From Chara braunii (taxonomy: Eukaryota > Streptophyta > Charophyceae > Charales > Characeae): DNA of 26,471 bases. The DNA lies in assembly GCA_003427395.1 (NCBI GenBank), contig BFEA01000044.1:1828781-1855251 (forward strand). The letters run 5' to 3'. Of the stretch, positions 9,532 to 18,102 are shown piece by piece. A program made the position numbers and the translations under genes. Positions within the stretch are counted from its first letter, which is position 1. The number at the start of each line of letters is the position of its first letter. Below the pieces are notes generated by a model. It saw nothing but the letters and a program-made list of their open reading frames with translations. It was not told the DNA's origin and made no database searches.

Positions 9532-9988
9532 TCTGAACGTTCAACTTCAAAGCTGAAACCAACAAAGTTCTCCTTTTCTTTTCTGCCAACTTCTCTCTAT
9601 TGTGCCTTACATACCTCAAAACTGTCAAAGTTCTGATCTGGATTTAGAAGAAGAGATGAAGTTCAAAACGACAGGAAACAATCAGCGATTCAACATTATA
9701 ACATTGCTTAACAGCAAGATTGACCAACACACAAGAAAGACTGTACAACTAAGACAAGAGAGGAGGGGGAAGGCAGGACAATGACCACAGCGGTGACAAC
9801 CAGGCTGCAGCTGCCGAGCAGGGGCAGAACATATAACAAAGAAGATGTCTGAAACAACTGAGTGTTGCTGCAGCATGTGATACTGAGGATCACGCTAGAG
9901 ATGGCAGTTCCTCGCTGTGGCAAGCTATCTTTAGTCCAGACTTCTTTATTTTCCCACTGCAAAGGATGCAGCCCTTAAATTATTGAAT

Positions 9989-10067
9989 GCGCAGGGCTTG
10001 AACTCTCAACCTGTAGATCAACAGTTTTAGATATGGATCGGCAGCCTACAGGCGAGCACTGCCTCAG
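9989..10067 (-). repeat. tRNA-like (SINE-like) segment, copy 2
   Basis: Same layout as the copy 536 bp to the left. The B-box-like element is at 9995-10005 and the segment CTGTTGATCTACAG can fold as a small hairpin with CTGT/ACAG pairing. T-stem pairing is weak. Confidence 0.4.
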
Positions 10068-10528
10068 TTTAAACGTTCAACTTCAAAGCCGAACCAATGA
10101 AGTTCTCCTTTTTTTTTCCTGCCAACTTCTCTCTATTGTGCCTTACAAAGCTCAAAACTGTCCAAGTTCTGATCTGGATGTAGAAGAAGAGATGAAGTTC
10201 AAAACGACAGGAAAAAATCAGCGATTCAACATTATAACATTGCTTAGCAGCAAGATTGACCAACACACAAGAAAGACTGTACAACTAAGACAAGAGAGGA
10301 GGGGAAAGGGAGGACAATGACCACAGCGGTAAGAACCAGGCTGCAGCTGCCAAGCAGGGACACAACACATAACAAAGTAGATGTCTGAAAGAACTGAGTG
10401 TTGCTCCAGCATGTGATACCGAGGATCAGGCTACGATGAGATGGCAGCTCCTCGCTGTGACAAGCTATTCTTAGTCCAGACTTCATTATTTTCCCACCGC
10501 AAAGGATGCAGCCCTTAAATTATTGAAT

Positions 10529-10608
10529 CGCACAGGGCTTGAACTCTCAACCTGTAGATCAACAGTTTTAGATATGGATTGGCAGCCTACAGGTGAGCAC
10601 TGACTCAG
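10529..10608 (-). repeat. tRNA-like (SINE-like) segment, copy 3
   Basis: Third copy, in the partial unit; B-box-like element at 10536-10546. It differs from copy 2 at only a few positions. Confidence 0.4.
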
Positions 10609-10700
10609 TTTAAAGGTTCAACTTGAAAGCTGAAACCAACAAATTTTTTTATTTTTTTTTTCCTGCCAACTTTTCTCTATTGTGCCTAACATACTCAAAA

Positions 10701-10992
10701 GAGTCAAAACTGTTCAATGACTGCAAATGCTTGAGTTGTAGGCGTCTGGCTCACAGCACTTGACAAGAGGCAGCGACTATCTGGCATTGCAGAGCCTTCA
10801 CGAGTCACAGCTTTCACGTCTCTGCATCCATGATTCAGTGATTCGCGTCAAGGCTTCGCATCACACCTTCCTCTGCATCCCTGATTCATACGGTTGAGAT
10901 ACGGACATTGCCAATAGAAAAGATGCACTGAACCAGAAGCCACAAGAAGTAAACTTTCACTGTGTGATGATGACAGGCTGCTACCGTGGCTG
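10701..10992. other. No recognisable gene
   Basis: Mixed sequence between two tandem arrays. CTCTGCATCC followed by TGATTCA occurs twice (about 10820 and 10871), hinting at a small degenerate duplication. Nothing else seen. Confidence 0.4.
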
Positions 10993-11362
10993 CAATGCCA
11001 CGTGCCGTAGCTCTCCCTGAAGAGGTGTTGAAGTGCCAAGTTGCCCAGAAGTGAAGAGGGCTCGTCTCGTGAGGCAGGCAGAGATGGCTGAATGGAACAG
11101 AGTTGCTCGTTTGTATAGAGTGCACCTTGCTTACCAGCGAAGCATCAAGTACAGTTGTCCCTGGAGCACTCTTCTCCCAATGCCAAGTGCCGTAGCTCTC
11201 CCTGAGCTGTTGAAGTGCCAAGCTGGCCAGAAGTGAAGAGGGCTCGTCTCGCGAGGCAGGCAGAGATGGCTGAATGGAACAGAGTTGCTCGTTTATATAG
11301 AGTGTACCTTGCTTACCAGAGAAGCATCAAGTACAGTTGTCCCTGGAGCACTCTTCTCCCAT
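10993..11362. repeat. 185-bp tandem duplication (two copies)
   Basis: The segment beginning CAATGCCA at 10993 repeats from 11178 with only scattered differences and a small indel, ending with CTCTTCTCCC near 11360. Each copy contains TATATAG or TGTATAG followed by AGTG. Open frames here (for example 10886-11221 on minus) are repeat by-products. Confidence 0.9.
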
Positions 11363-12801
11363 AAGTAACTTCCATCGAATCCTGCAATCACAGGTTGAGC
11401 ATGAAATGGACAGAATGCCTCACTGCCTCCTCATCAAAGTTAGCACCAAGTTGAGAAGTAGGCTGGCTTTAGCAACTATGTGATCAAACACCGCATGTAC
11501 ACTCCATGCGGCATTGACACAAACGTCCTCAGAAACCCATCAAGAACCCCTTCAATATGCTAGGGGTCTTTAGGGTTTCCATAATGGTGCATGCACACAC
11601 CACAATAAACACTGCAGTCAGCAGCATTTGCGCCCCATTTGTGAGGCGAAACACCAAACTCATCTCACTCCCCTCTCTCCTTCCCTTCCTACTCACCTCT
11701 CACTCCCCTCCAACTCACCCATATTATATACGATGAGCTAGCTGAAAGGTTCGTAGTAAGTACACATGAAGGTTCGTAGTAAGTACACATTCTAAATACC
11801 TTACCTGCTGGACTCTATCAAGGATGGCTCCTGAGATCTTTCCCAGGCACCATCGCAATCACATCCCCTAGCCTTGTATCTCCTGAAAAATGGGCCACAC
11901 CGGCAGACAGAGAGAGAAACATGGAGCCATCAGATCAACAATCAAGGACGAAATGTCAACTGAACCTCCAATTCTTTGCTAGTTTAAACTGAAGAATATC
12001 TGTAGCCATCAGTTCATGAATCCAAGGCACCAACTGAAAGAGGGGACACCTCCTGGTAACCGGGGCTGTCATAAAATGGAGCAGTGGATTAAACTTTAAA
12101 AACTGCAGAAAACAGTGGTCAAGTTCTTATCATACACATCACATTCTACTCGGTGCATTTCCTGTCATGCGCCTTCATGTGATGAAGGAGATCAAGGAAA
12201 AACAGATGGACGCTATCTACAAAGGATGACATTGCATTGCCACTAGAAACGGATGCGTGAACCCCCTGAAATGTACCAAGCATGATGAATCACAAAAGCG
12301 CACTCCCTGTCCTATGTGCACAACCCAGCACCGTTTCAGTCAACAAACTTTCGTTTCTAGACTTTCTCTTCTCCAATATTGTTCTCGTGTACAGCTGCCC
12401 AAAGGCACGGTCTCAAAAGTACAACTGCTATCGCATCACCACAGTAAAATGCTGGCCACTTCCATTAGTGGCATTAGATAGCCCATCTTTAACGTAAACG
12501 GCTAAAAGGCCACAAATTGCAGGACATACTTCAAACTTACATACGTTAGCACTCTAATCTATCCTTTATGGTTGACTGCCCACTGTTTATCTTCTGGTGT
12601 TCACCATCCCAGATTGTATCTTCGACCACTAGACATATGCACTGTTGCTACCTTGCTGAAGTAAGCATGATCACCTTCCGTCCATTGACACATAGGTACA
12701 CACACAATGATACATGCTCCAGCAGTAATATTTCAATGCATACCCTTAGCAATACTGTTCCTGCATGCAGGCACACATGCAAACACGCACACATGCACGA
12801 C

Positions 12802-12803
<2 letters not shown>
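11363..12803. other. No recognisable gene; possible 3' flank of the minus-strand gene
   Basis: Ordinary-composition DNA with short open frames only. A 23-bp tandem duplication (AAGGTTCGTAGTAAGTACACATG) lies at 11746-11790. I see no domain, promoter or RNA gene. If the minus-strand USP-like gene has a long 3' region, this is where it would lie. Confidence 0.35.
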
Positions 12804-12846
<43 letters not shown>

Positions 12847-12884
12847 AACACACACAGACACACACAGACACACACAGACACACA

Positions 12885-12941
<57 letters not shown>
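12804..12941. repeat. (CA)n microsatellite
   Basis: About 138 bp of CA dinucleotide with CAGA and CAAA interruptions at 12841-12890. Confidence 0.98.
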
Positions 12942-12943
<2 letters not shown>

Positions 12944-13145
12944 GATACCATTTTCCCCACTACCGTGAATAGTGGGTGATTTGCATCCTTACCTTCCACT
13001 TGCTACAGCCTACTGTCACATAGGGCATTTCAGAAAACAATACAACTTATTACAAAGTGGTTGTGTCATTCCAGGGCGCCAAACTCCAAACCCAAGTAAG
13101 GAAATGAAACAAGAAAGAGCCTACAACTGCCTTAACACGTTGTTA

Positions 13146-13151
13146 TTTATT
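13146..13151 (-). promoter_or_regulatory. AATAAA polyadenylation signal
   Basis: AATAAATAA on the minus strand lies about 35 bases after the stop codon of the USP-like last exon. It is close to the stop for a 3' UTR but in the right order and orientation. Confidence 0.4.
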
Positions 13152-13185
13152 TGCCAGAACTTCCAGATCGTCTTGCGCTAGCAAG

Positions 13186-13339
13186 TCAGTCCATGTCTTC
13201 CTGCTCCTTGACCTGGAAAGACCCTCCTGGCTCTTCATCTTCCCCGTTTGCTCCTCTTGTCTTTGATGCAGGCTTCACAATGACCACCGGGCATGCAGAA
13301 TGACGTGCACAGTAATCACTTACACTCCCCAAGAATGCT
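13186..13339 (-). CDS. Universal stress protein (UspA family), last exon
   Basis: The minus strand encodes AFLGSVSDYCARHSACPVVI followed by a Lys/Glu-rich tail of about 25 residues and a stop at 13186-13188. G-S-V-S-x-Y-x-x-x-x-x-x-CPV-x-V-V/I is the signature of the C-terminal end of plant UspA-type domains: the GS dipeptide helps bind ATP phosphates and CPV starts the last beta strand, which mediates dimerisation. The upstream boundary fits a splice acceptor (TTGTACAG, 13347-13340) after Arg in phase 2. These are soluble stress-linked ATP-binding proteins in the cytosol. Upstream of the exon lie a CT repeat, an N gap and a TG repeat, which would be intron. The remaining domain (first beta strand and the G-x2-G-x9 loop) is not securely located. 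Confidence 0.65.
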
Positions 13340-13398
13340 CTGTACAACAGAATACCCACACCCACGCACAGAACCAGTACACACACACACAACATCAG

Positions 13399-13403
<5 letters not shown>

Positions 13404-13448
<45 letters not shown>
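13404..13448. repeat. (CT)n microsatellite
   Basis: An uninterrupted CT run that stops at the assembly gap. True length unknown. Confidence 0.97.
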
Positions 13449-13555
13449 NNNNNNNNNNNNNNNNNNNNNNNNNNNNNNNNNNNNNNNNNNNNNNNNNNNN
13501 NNNNNNNNNNNNNNNNNNNNNNNNNNNNNNNNNNNNNNNNNNNNNNNNNNNNNNN
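13449..13555. other. Assembly gap (107 N)
   Basis: All bases are N. It sits exactly between a CT and a TG microsatellite, so it is a gap caused by repeats and may hide unique sequence, including part of the USP-like gene. Confidence 1.

Positions 13556-13632
<77 letters not shown>
13556..13632. repeat. (TG)n microsatellite
   Basis: About 77 bp of TG starting at the gap edge. It is complementary to the CA array at 12804-12941. Confidence 0.98.
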
Positions 13633-13635
<3 letters not shown>

Positions 13636-14102
13636 AGACTCTCACCACAGCACCTTCTTTTCCATGCGTAGATCCAAAATTGACACCGCTTTACCTGACA
13701 ATCTTTTATAAAGTTAGATATTGTCACATATATATGAACTAAAGGACTGCACGTTGTGAAACCAACGACAAAAACATATGGGCTTGAAGCACACTGAAAC
13801 CATTGTTTTGCCTTTTCCTGTGCAATCCTTTTTTCTCGTCCCTTACTTCGGCTTTTCTGGTGGCTTCTCTTCTATTCCTTCTTTTAGCTACCCCTTTACT
13901 TTGATTCTCATCTACAAGGCTCACCACACTAATGTAGTTGAGCATGAGCTGCCCACGTCCGCATGTGCCGTAACGGCCCACTTGCAAGCTATGAAAAGGA
14001 GTCAGAGTGAAAGGAGTGGGGTAGTCTGAAAAAAGTACCATCCTGTTTGCTTTTCAGCACACCTGCACCTTATATTTTTTCTGTTCTCGTAATGATGCTC
14101 AT
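13633..14102. other. No confident exon; possible intron of the minus-strand gene
   Basis: A minus-strand open frame (13739-14041) contains VGRYGTCGRGQL, which loosely recalls the Gly-rich ATP loop of USP proteins, but the match is too poor to call. A well-formed donor, CAG|GTAAAG, occurs on the minus strand near 13693 but its phase does not fit the last exon. The rest shows nothing. Confidence 0.3.
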
Positions 14103-14276
14103 TCATATGCATTTTAGTAGTTCTAAACGAGGAGAAGGAAGAAGGGGAGGAGCAGGCATTGGACAAGACCAGTCCAGGTGTGGACTGGAAGCACCACATC
14201 CAATTCTTGCAGTTGCAGTTGCAGCATTAAATGGCGAGGAGTCGGCAGACGTCACAGGCAACGTGCCTCCCACATG
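14103..14276 (-). CDS. Candidate exon, minus strand, product unknown
   Basis: The minus-strand sequence after a TGTTTGTAG acceptor (ending at 14277) is open for 57 codons in phase 0 with the exon to its right. It encodes a Gly/Ser/Ala/Pro-rich peptide starting HVGGTLPVTSADSSP, and runs to a TGA at 14103-14105. The 74-bp intron it implies (14277-14350; GTATGT donor, TGTAG acceptor) has sensible borders, and joining keeps the frame. No domain recognised. Confidence 0.3.
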   Translation of the reverse strand, partial: HVGGTLPVTSADSSPFNAATATARIGCGASSPHLDWSCPMPAPPLLPSPRLELLKCI

Positions 14277-14350
14277 CTACAAACACAGAGGAATGATGAC
14301 ACAACTGTATAGGCATTGCCGTTACAGCCCCTGTCTGCAATAGGACATAC

Positions 14351-14502
14351 CATGTCAGGGTGCCCTACATGCGTGCAGAGTTGACTGTCATCATACATAT
14401 GAAAACAAAGACTTGCATTCGCTATACCATCATGATCCTCAGAACACGAAGCATGACAATCATATGCTACCCGAATCTCAGGTGGGCCATCACAGTGCAT
14501 AA
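14351..14502 (-). CDS. Candidate exon, minus strand, Cys/His-rich product
   Basis: Open on the minus strand from a possible acceptor (GGTCAG, just right of 14502) to a strong donor, CATG|GTATGT (14350-14345). The peptide contains CDGPPEIRVAYDCHASC and then SLCFHMYDDSQLC, a normal coding composition with five Cys in 48 residues. Its orientation and position suit an internal exon of the gene that ends with the USP-like exon at 13186, but I see no clear USP motif in it. Could instead be an unrelated small gene or chance. Confidence 0.3.
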
Positions 14503-14640
14503 CTGACCAGGTTTCTTGGGGTTCGGGAGCTGATTTCCCTCTCTATGGGTAGTCGAAGTCAGGGCCTGATCCAAAGTAAGGGTGTTTAACTATTGCAAGA
14601 TCTGGTCTGCAACTGCTTGCCCAGGCGGCAATAATCTTAA

Positions 14641-15198
14641 TTACGGACATCTGCAGGATGTTTCATTGGCGGAGTTAATAACCCGTAACTGCTGAAACAT
14701 GATCATCAAATGTTCCATAATGCCTCTGACCTCCTTTTCAACTGCTCTGCCCGCTTTCCATTCACCTACTTGTGCCAATGTAGTGAGATCAATGCTCCAC
14801 GACAGTACAGTGATATCATTCTCTAACACATACATCTCTTCCTCATCTATCGCAACGACAACATGCCCCTCAAATCAATCAATTGCCCTTCGTATCTAAC
14901 CTCGGCAATCACCTGCAATTCATCCACTAACAGGCTACACCACACCCCTCCCAATTCCAATTCAGGGATAACCGCACATCGTTGTCCATAGTTTCTCAAG
15001 CCATGAGCATCCACGATCGCCTTCAAACGAAACCATCATATTTGTTCTGCTCATCACAAATTTGTCCTCCTAGCACCCCGTTCCGTGTTTGCAGTGTGCT
15101 AATAGTATCCAAAAGCTTATCTTACGAACATCGAAGACCACTATCATCATGCAGATAAAAATCCTAATATCCCACTCCGAATTTACTTCGTCGCCCAT
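14641..15198 (-). pseudogene. Coding-like minus-strand region with frame changes
   Basis: Three successive frames read as good protein with no spare stops: ATG at 15198 giving MGDEVNSEWDIR; then 15121 down to about 15015 (LLDTISTLQTRNGVLGGQ); then about 15014 to 14868 (VDAHGLRNYGQRCAVIPELE, later VDELQVIAEVRYEG); then 14877 to 14641 (HVVVAIDEEEMYVLEN and SWSIDLTTLAQVGEW). About 180 residues in all. The segment VVVAIDE followed by LSWSID resembles the first strand and helix of USP domains (V-A-V/I-D-E-S ... L-x-W-A), which would fit the USP-like last exon 1.4 kb further on. Three indels mean a pseudogene, assembly errors or short unrecognised introns. The family of the left part is unknown to me. 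Confidence 0.4.
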
Positions 15199-15344
15199 TT
15201 TCAAATATCCAATACCCAAACACACGCCAAATCACAGATCTTGCTCGTAACCACACACGACTCCCATACAAAAACAAAAAGGAAAAACTACCGCCAAAAA
15301 CGCATCCCAACCATTCTCGTCCCAAAACCACAAATGACACCACA

Positions 15345-15849
15345 TGTGACGGACCCACCAGGATGGTGGTCCATCAGTGTTGAAACGAAGGGATGAGGAT
15401 AAGGGAGATGGCGATGGAGCTGGAAGGGACAGCGCAGCTCCAACCGCAGACTCAGCACGCACATACTCCAAACTGTGCAAATGGAGAATGACTCAAAATA
15501 CAGACTGCAGTTGGGTTATACCCCAGCAGATTGACTGGACTGGACTGGGACTGACAATGGAACCGAACAGGACTGGTCTGAATACTCACATGGCCTGTGG
15601 GGTCAACATTATTATTGTTATTTCTTGTTTGAATAAGAGGGGAGGAGATAAGGAGGAAGGGATGGTTGGCGAAGAAGAAGAGCCTTGACATTGGTCTATG
15701 CTGGAGTACATCATCATCTTCTTCTTTCTCACTTCTTCTTCTTCTTCTTTCCCTCTCTTTCCTCTCAAGTTCATTCATTTCTTTTTGCAATTGGATGGCA
15801 TTGTACTTTCAGATGAATGTACACTTCGAAATTGGCCAGGATCGTAACA
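15345..15849 (+). mobile_element. 5' LTR of a plant-type LTR retrotransposon
   Basis: The element begins TGTGACGGACCC and ends GATCGTAACA, so it has the TG...CA ends of LTRs, and one base later a primer-binding site begins. The first about 200 bp match, as an inverted copy, the sequence at 24140-24374, which confirms the left boundary. It holds CTT-rich tracts and short GACTG repeats. No matching direct-orientation 3' LTR is present in the window, so the element is broken, its 3' end is outside, or it is a partial insertion. Confidence 0.8.
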
Positions 15850-15850
15850 T

Positions 15851-15862
15851 TGGTATCAGAGC
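15851..15862 (+). other. tRNA-iMet primer-binding site
   Basis: TGGTATCAGAGC is the standard plant retrotransposon PBS, complementary to the 3' end of initiator tRNA-Met. It starts two bases after the CA that ends the LTR, the expected spacing for first-strand priming. Confidence 0.9.
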
Positions 15863-15903
15863 GGATTCTACTTGCTGGCGAGAGTTGACTTTGCTGCCAT
15901 AAC

Positions 15904-15957
15904 CATAACCCTAGTGGTAAGGGCTAACCACTTAGGGTTAGGGATGGAAGTTAGGGT
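15904..15957. repeat. Telomere-like TTAGGG/CCCTAA motifs
   Basis: Both strands of a TTAGGG-type motif are present just downstream of the PBS: CATAACCCTAG near 15905, then CTTAGGGTTAGGG near 15930 and TTAGGGTTAAG near 15950. They are few and imperfect, so this is not a true telomere tract. Confidence 0.4.
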
Positions 15958-17331
15958 TAAGTGGGGCAGCGTGGTGAAGGGAAGCTGCTCCCACCTGGCA
16001 GGGCCGTGTAGGGTCGACACTAGACCCGGCCAGGTTGCTTGAGTGCATGCTTGTGGTGGCGAGACACAACGTGGGACTTCGTGATGCAATTTGAGAGAGG
16101 CGACAGTGAAGGGCACCTACAACTTGAATCTGGACTTCAAGGAAGACAAGGAGTGACTTTAGGGCTTCCCTCAAGTCAGGCGAGCTTGAGGGTGGCAGCC
16201 ATATCTGCACCTACGGACTGCAAGTTGCTGCTTTGATCTTCAACATTGACGGGGGATCCGGCTTTGTACTCTGGGGTAGATGTTGACCCTCCTAGATAAT
16301 AGGACACTAGTGTAGAGGATGTTAATTGGGTCAGGAGGACTATGTGAGAGGGGGGTGAGTTCTTTTTCATCTCAAGAGCCCGGCCACTCAGGTAAGCGTT
16401 GTGCCACCAGGGTGCCCATGTGTGTATGCATGGAATTGACTGCCTGTTGGGGTTCTCTGGGTTCTTCTTCCATCCTCCATAGTCTTGATTGTGTGTGAGG
16501 TGTGTGAAGTGCCTACTTACCTGACGAGTGAATGGATGGAGTATCTTGTTTGCCATGTGATATCTCTCTACAGTGCTTTGTTTATTTCATTCTGAACGGC
16601 TGTAGTCTACAGGTTCTTTCTGGGGCAAAGTTTTTGAATTTGGTAGGGACAGAGTAGGTCTTTGTGGAACTCTTATTGGTTGGGACCCAGTTCTGACTCC
16701 ACTGGGACCGTTTGGGACTCAGTGGGACCGGGCCCAAACAAGAAGGGCCCCTTAGGCCAAATCTGTTGACGTCAGTTACCTTGCTCTATCTGATTGGGAC
16801 GCGGACTTTATGCTTTCGGACCAGGACACTCGCTGCGGAGGGGATCTCCGCTGAGACGTTTTATCAGACTTTACCGCACGATCCGCCGCCTGACTCGCAC
16901 CTTGGGCACCACTCAATTCTCTCTTGCATTTCGCTGTACATCTTGAATCTGATTTGCTGTGTTTTCACGGAGCTAAGGCTGGCTAGGCTTGGGAGGACCC
17001 CATACGTAGTCGGTCCAGACTGTGTGGCTGGATATGATCTCTCTGATCTTTATTTCTTTTTTTTGTTGTTTGACTGCTCTCCAGTCCAAATGAATTGCTG
17101 CTCCGGCTAGGAGTTCTACCTTCTCTTCTAACTGATTTCAAGCTGTTTCTTTCATTGGGTTCATTAATGCCTGCGTCTACACGGTCGCAAAAGAGATAGA
17201 GAGGGAGAAGAGAGAAGCTTCTGAGTGTTGCTCTTGAGGGAGTGAGGAGAGGGACGAGGAGTGTTCGTCCCAGGCAAGTAAGGAAGTAGGGACCCCTCTT
17301 GAGAGACTTATTGATTCCCTCGACCTCCATC
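15958..17331 (+). other. Retrotransposon leader, no coding signal
   Basis: About 1.4 kb between the PBS and the gag start codon. Short open frames occur, but none has a recognisable domain. A long untranslated leader is common in plant LTR elements and may contain the packaging signal. No splice or promoter motif stands out. Confidence 0.45.
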
Positions 17332-18102
17332 ATGGCATCTGCAGCAGATTGGAAGCTGCAAATGGACGCTGCCCCTGAGGCAGAGAAAGCGCAATACCGA
17401 TTCTTCTATGAGAAAGCATTGAAGAGGGAGGAGGAAGAGAAAGAGAAGGAGAGGGTGGAGAAGGTAAAGGCTCATGAAGCCATTTTCTGTACCGTGCCTG
17501 CCCTAACCGATGAGGAGGTGGGAGAGAAAACTGTTCCACTCCTCCGGGCTTTGGTAGACATCCGGGCTGTTGAGGACCATACTGGCCAACTCGCCAAAGT
17601 GTTCGACAAACTCAAAAAGTTGTGAGACGACATGGCCCTGATGGCGCAGCAGCACCGTGACCAGCTACAACAGTTCGCTAATGTGCAGCCAGCCCAAAGT
17701 ACCCTTCCGCCTGCTTACCCTGCTTCTAGTGCTGCGTGTCAGTCCGTTCTTGCCCCTCTGAATGTGTCTTCTTCTACTTCTTCTTCTTCTTTGAGTGTGA
17801 CTAACAGCCTATCCGGATCTGCAGCAGGTCCAGACCCCGCTGCTGCTGCTGCTGCAGCACCAAGTAGTAGTGCAGGGCATTCTGGAACTGTTGCAGTCCT
17901 GAGTTCGGACCCAGCAGCCGCTGGTCCAAGCTGCAGCTTTTCCTATATGGATAGAAAGGCGGCCCAGATTCCGTCTAAGTATGACGGAAAGGACGACATC
18001 GAATCTTGGAGCTCCCGGTCTTCATCCTCCTCAGTAGCGCTGGAACACCTGGCGCTCCACCCAGCGACGCTCTGCGAACCAGTGCCCGCCCAAGCAGCAT
18101 GA
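17332..18102 (+). pseudogene. Gag pseudogene of LTR retrotransposon
   Basis: ATG at 17332 opens MASAADWKLQMDAAPEAEKA, then a charged helix (KREEEEKEKERVEKVKAHE, residues about 32-50) likely to form a coiled coil. An in-frame TGA at 17623-17625 interrupts, after which the same frame continues (DDMALMAQQHRDQLQQF) into an Ala/Ser/Pro linker. It then reaches IPSKYDGKDDIESW, the start of a typical plant Ty3 gag capsid domain. After Trp the capsid homology stops, apparently through a frameshift or deletion; the frame ends at 18100-18102. About 1.5 kb downstream of a PBS on the same strand, the standard gag place. No zinc knuckle is visible. TGA from CGA would restore an Arg codon, consistent with cytosine deamination. 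Confidence 0.7.

Larger units (their letters stand above)
9418..10700. repeat. Tandem array of about 540-bp units (2 full, 1 partial)
   Basis: The marker CACTGCAAAGGATGCAGCCC recurs at 9418, 9955 and (CACCGC variant) 10495, giving periods of 537 and 540 bp. Units one and two are very similar over their whole length; unit three follows for about 200 bp and then diverges after a T-rich stretch. Each unit has the tRNA-like segment described separately and a short + strand frame (9602-9784 and 10033-10320) with the shared peptide FKTTG, which looks accidental. The high identity between units suggests recent amplification. Confidence 0.9.

Noticed and set aside
9453-10608. Functional tRNA genes in the 540-bp units
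   Set aside because: B-box and T-loop fit, but acceptor, anticodon and T stems pair poorly, so I call them tRNA-like only.
12568-12999. Thr/His and Cys/Val repeat proteins
   Set aside because: Translations of the CA/TG microsatellite.
13739-14041. Gly-rich USP ATP-binding loop in a minus-strand frame
   Set aside because: VGRYGTCGRGQL only loosely resembles the G-x2-G-x9-G motif and phase does not join the last exon.
15904-15957. Chromosome end
   Set aside because: Only a few imperfect TTAGGG words inside a retrotransposon leader, with sequence continuing on both sides.
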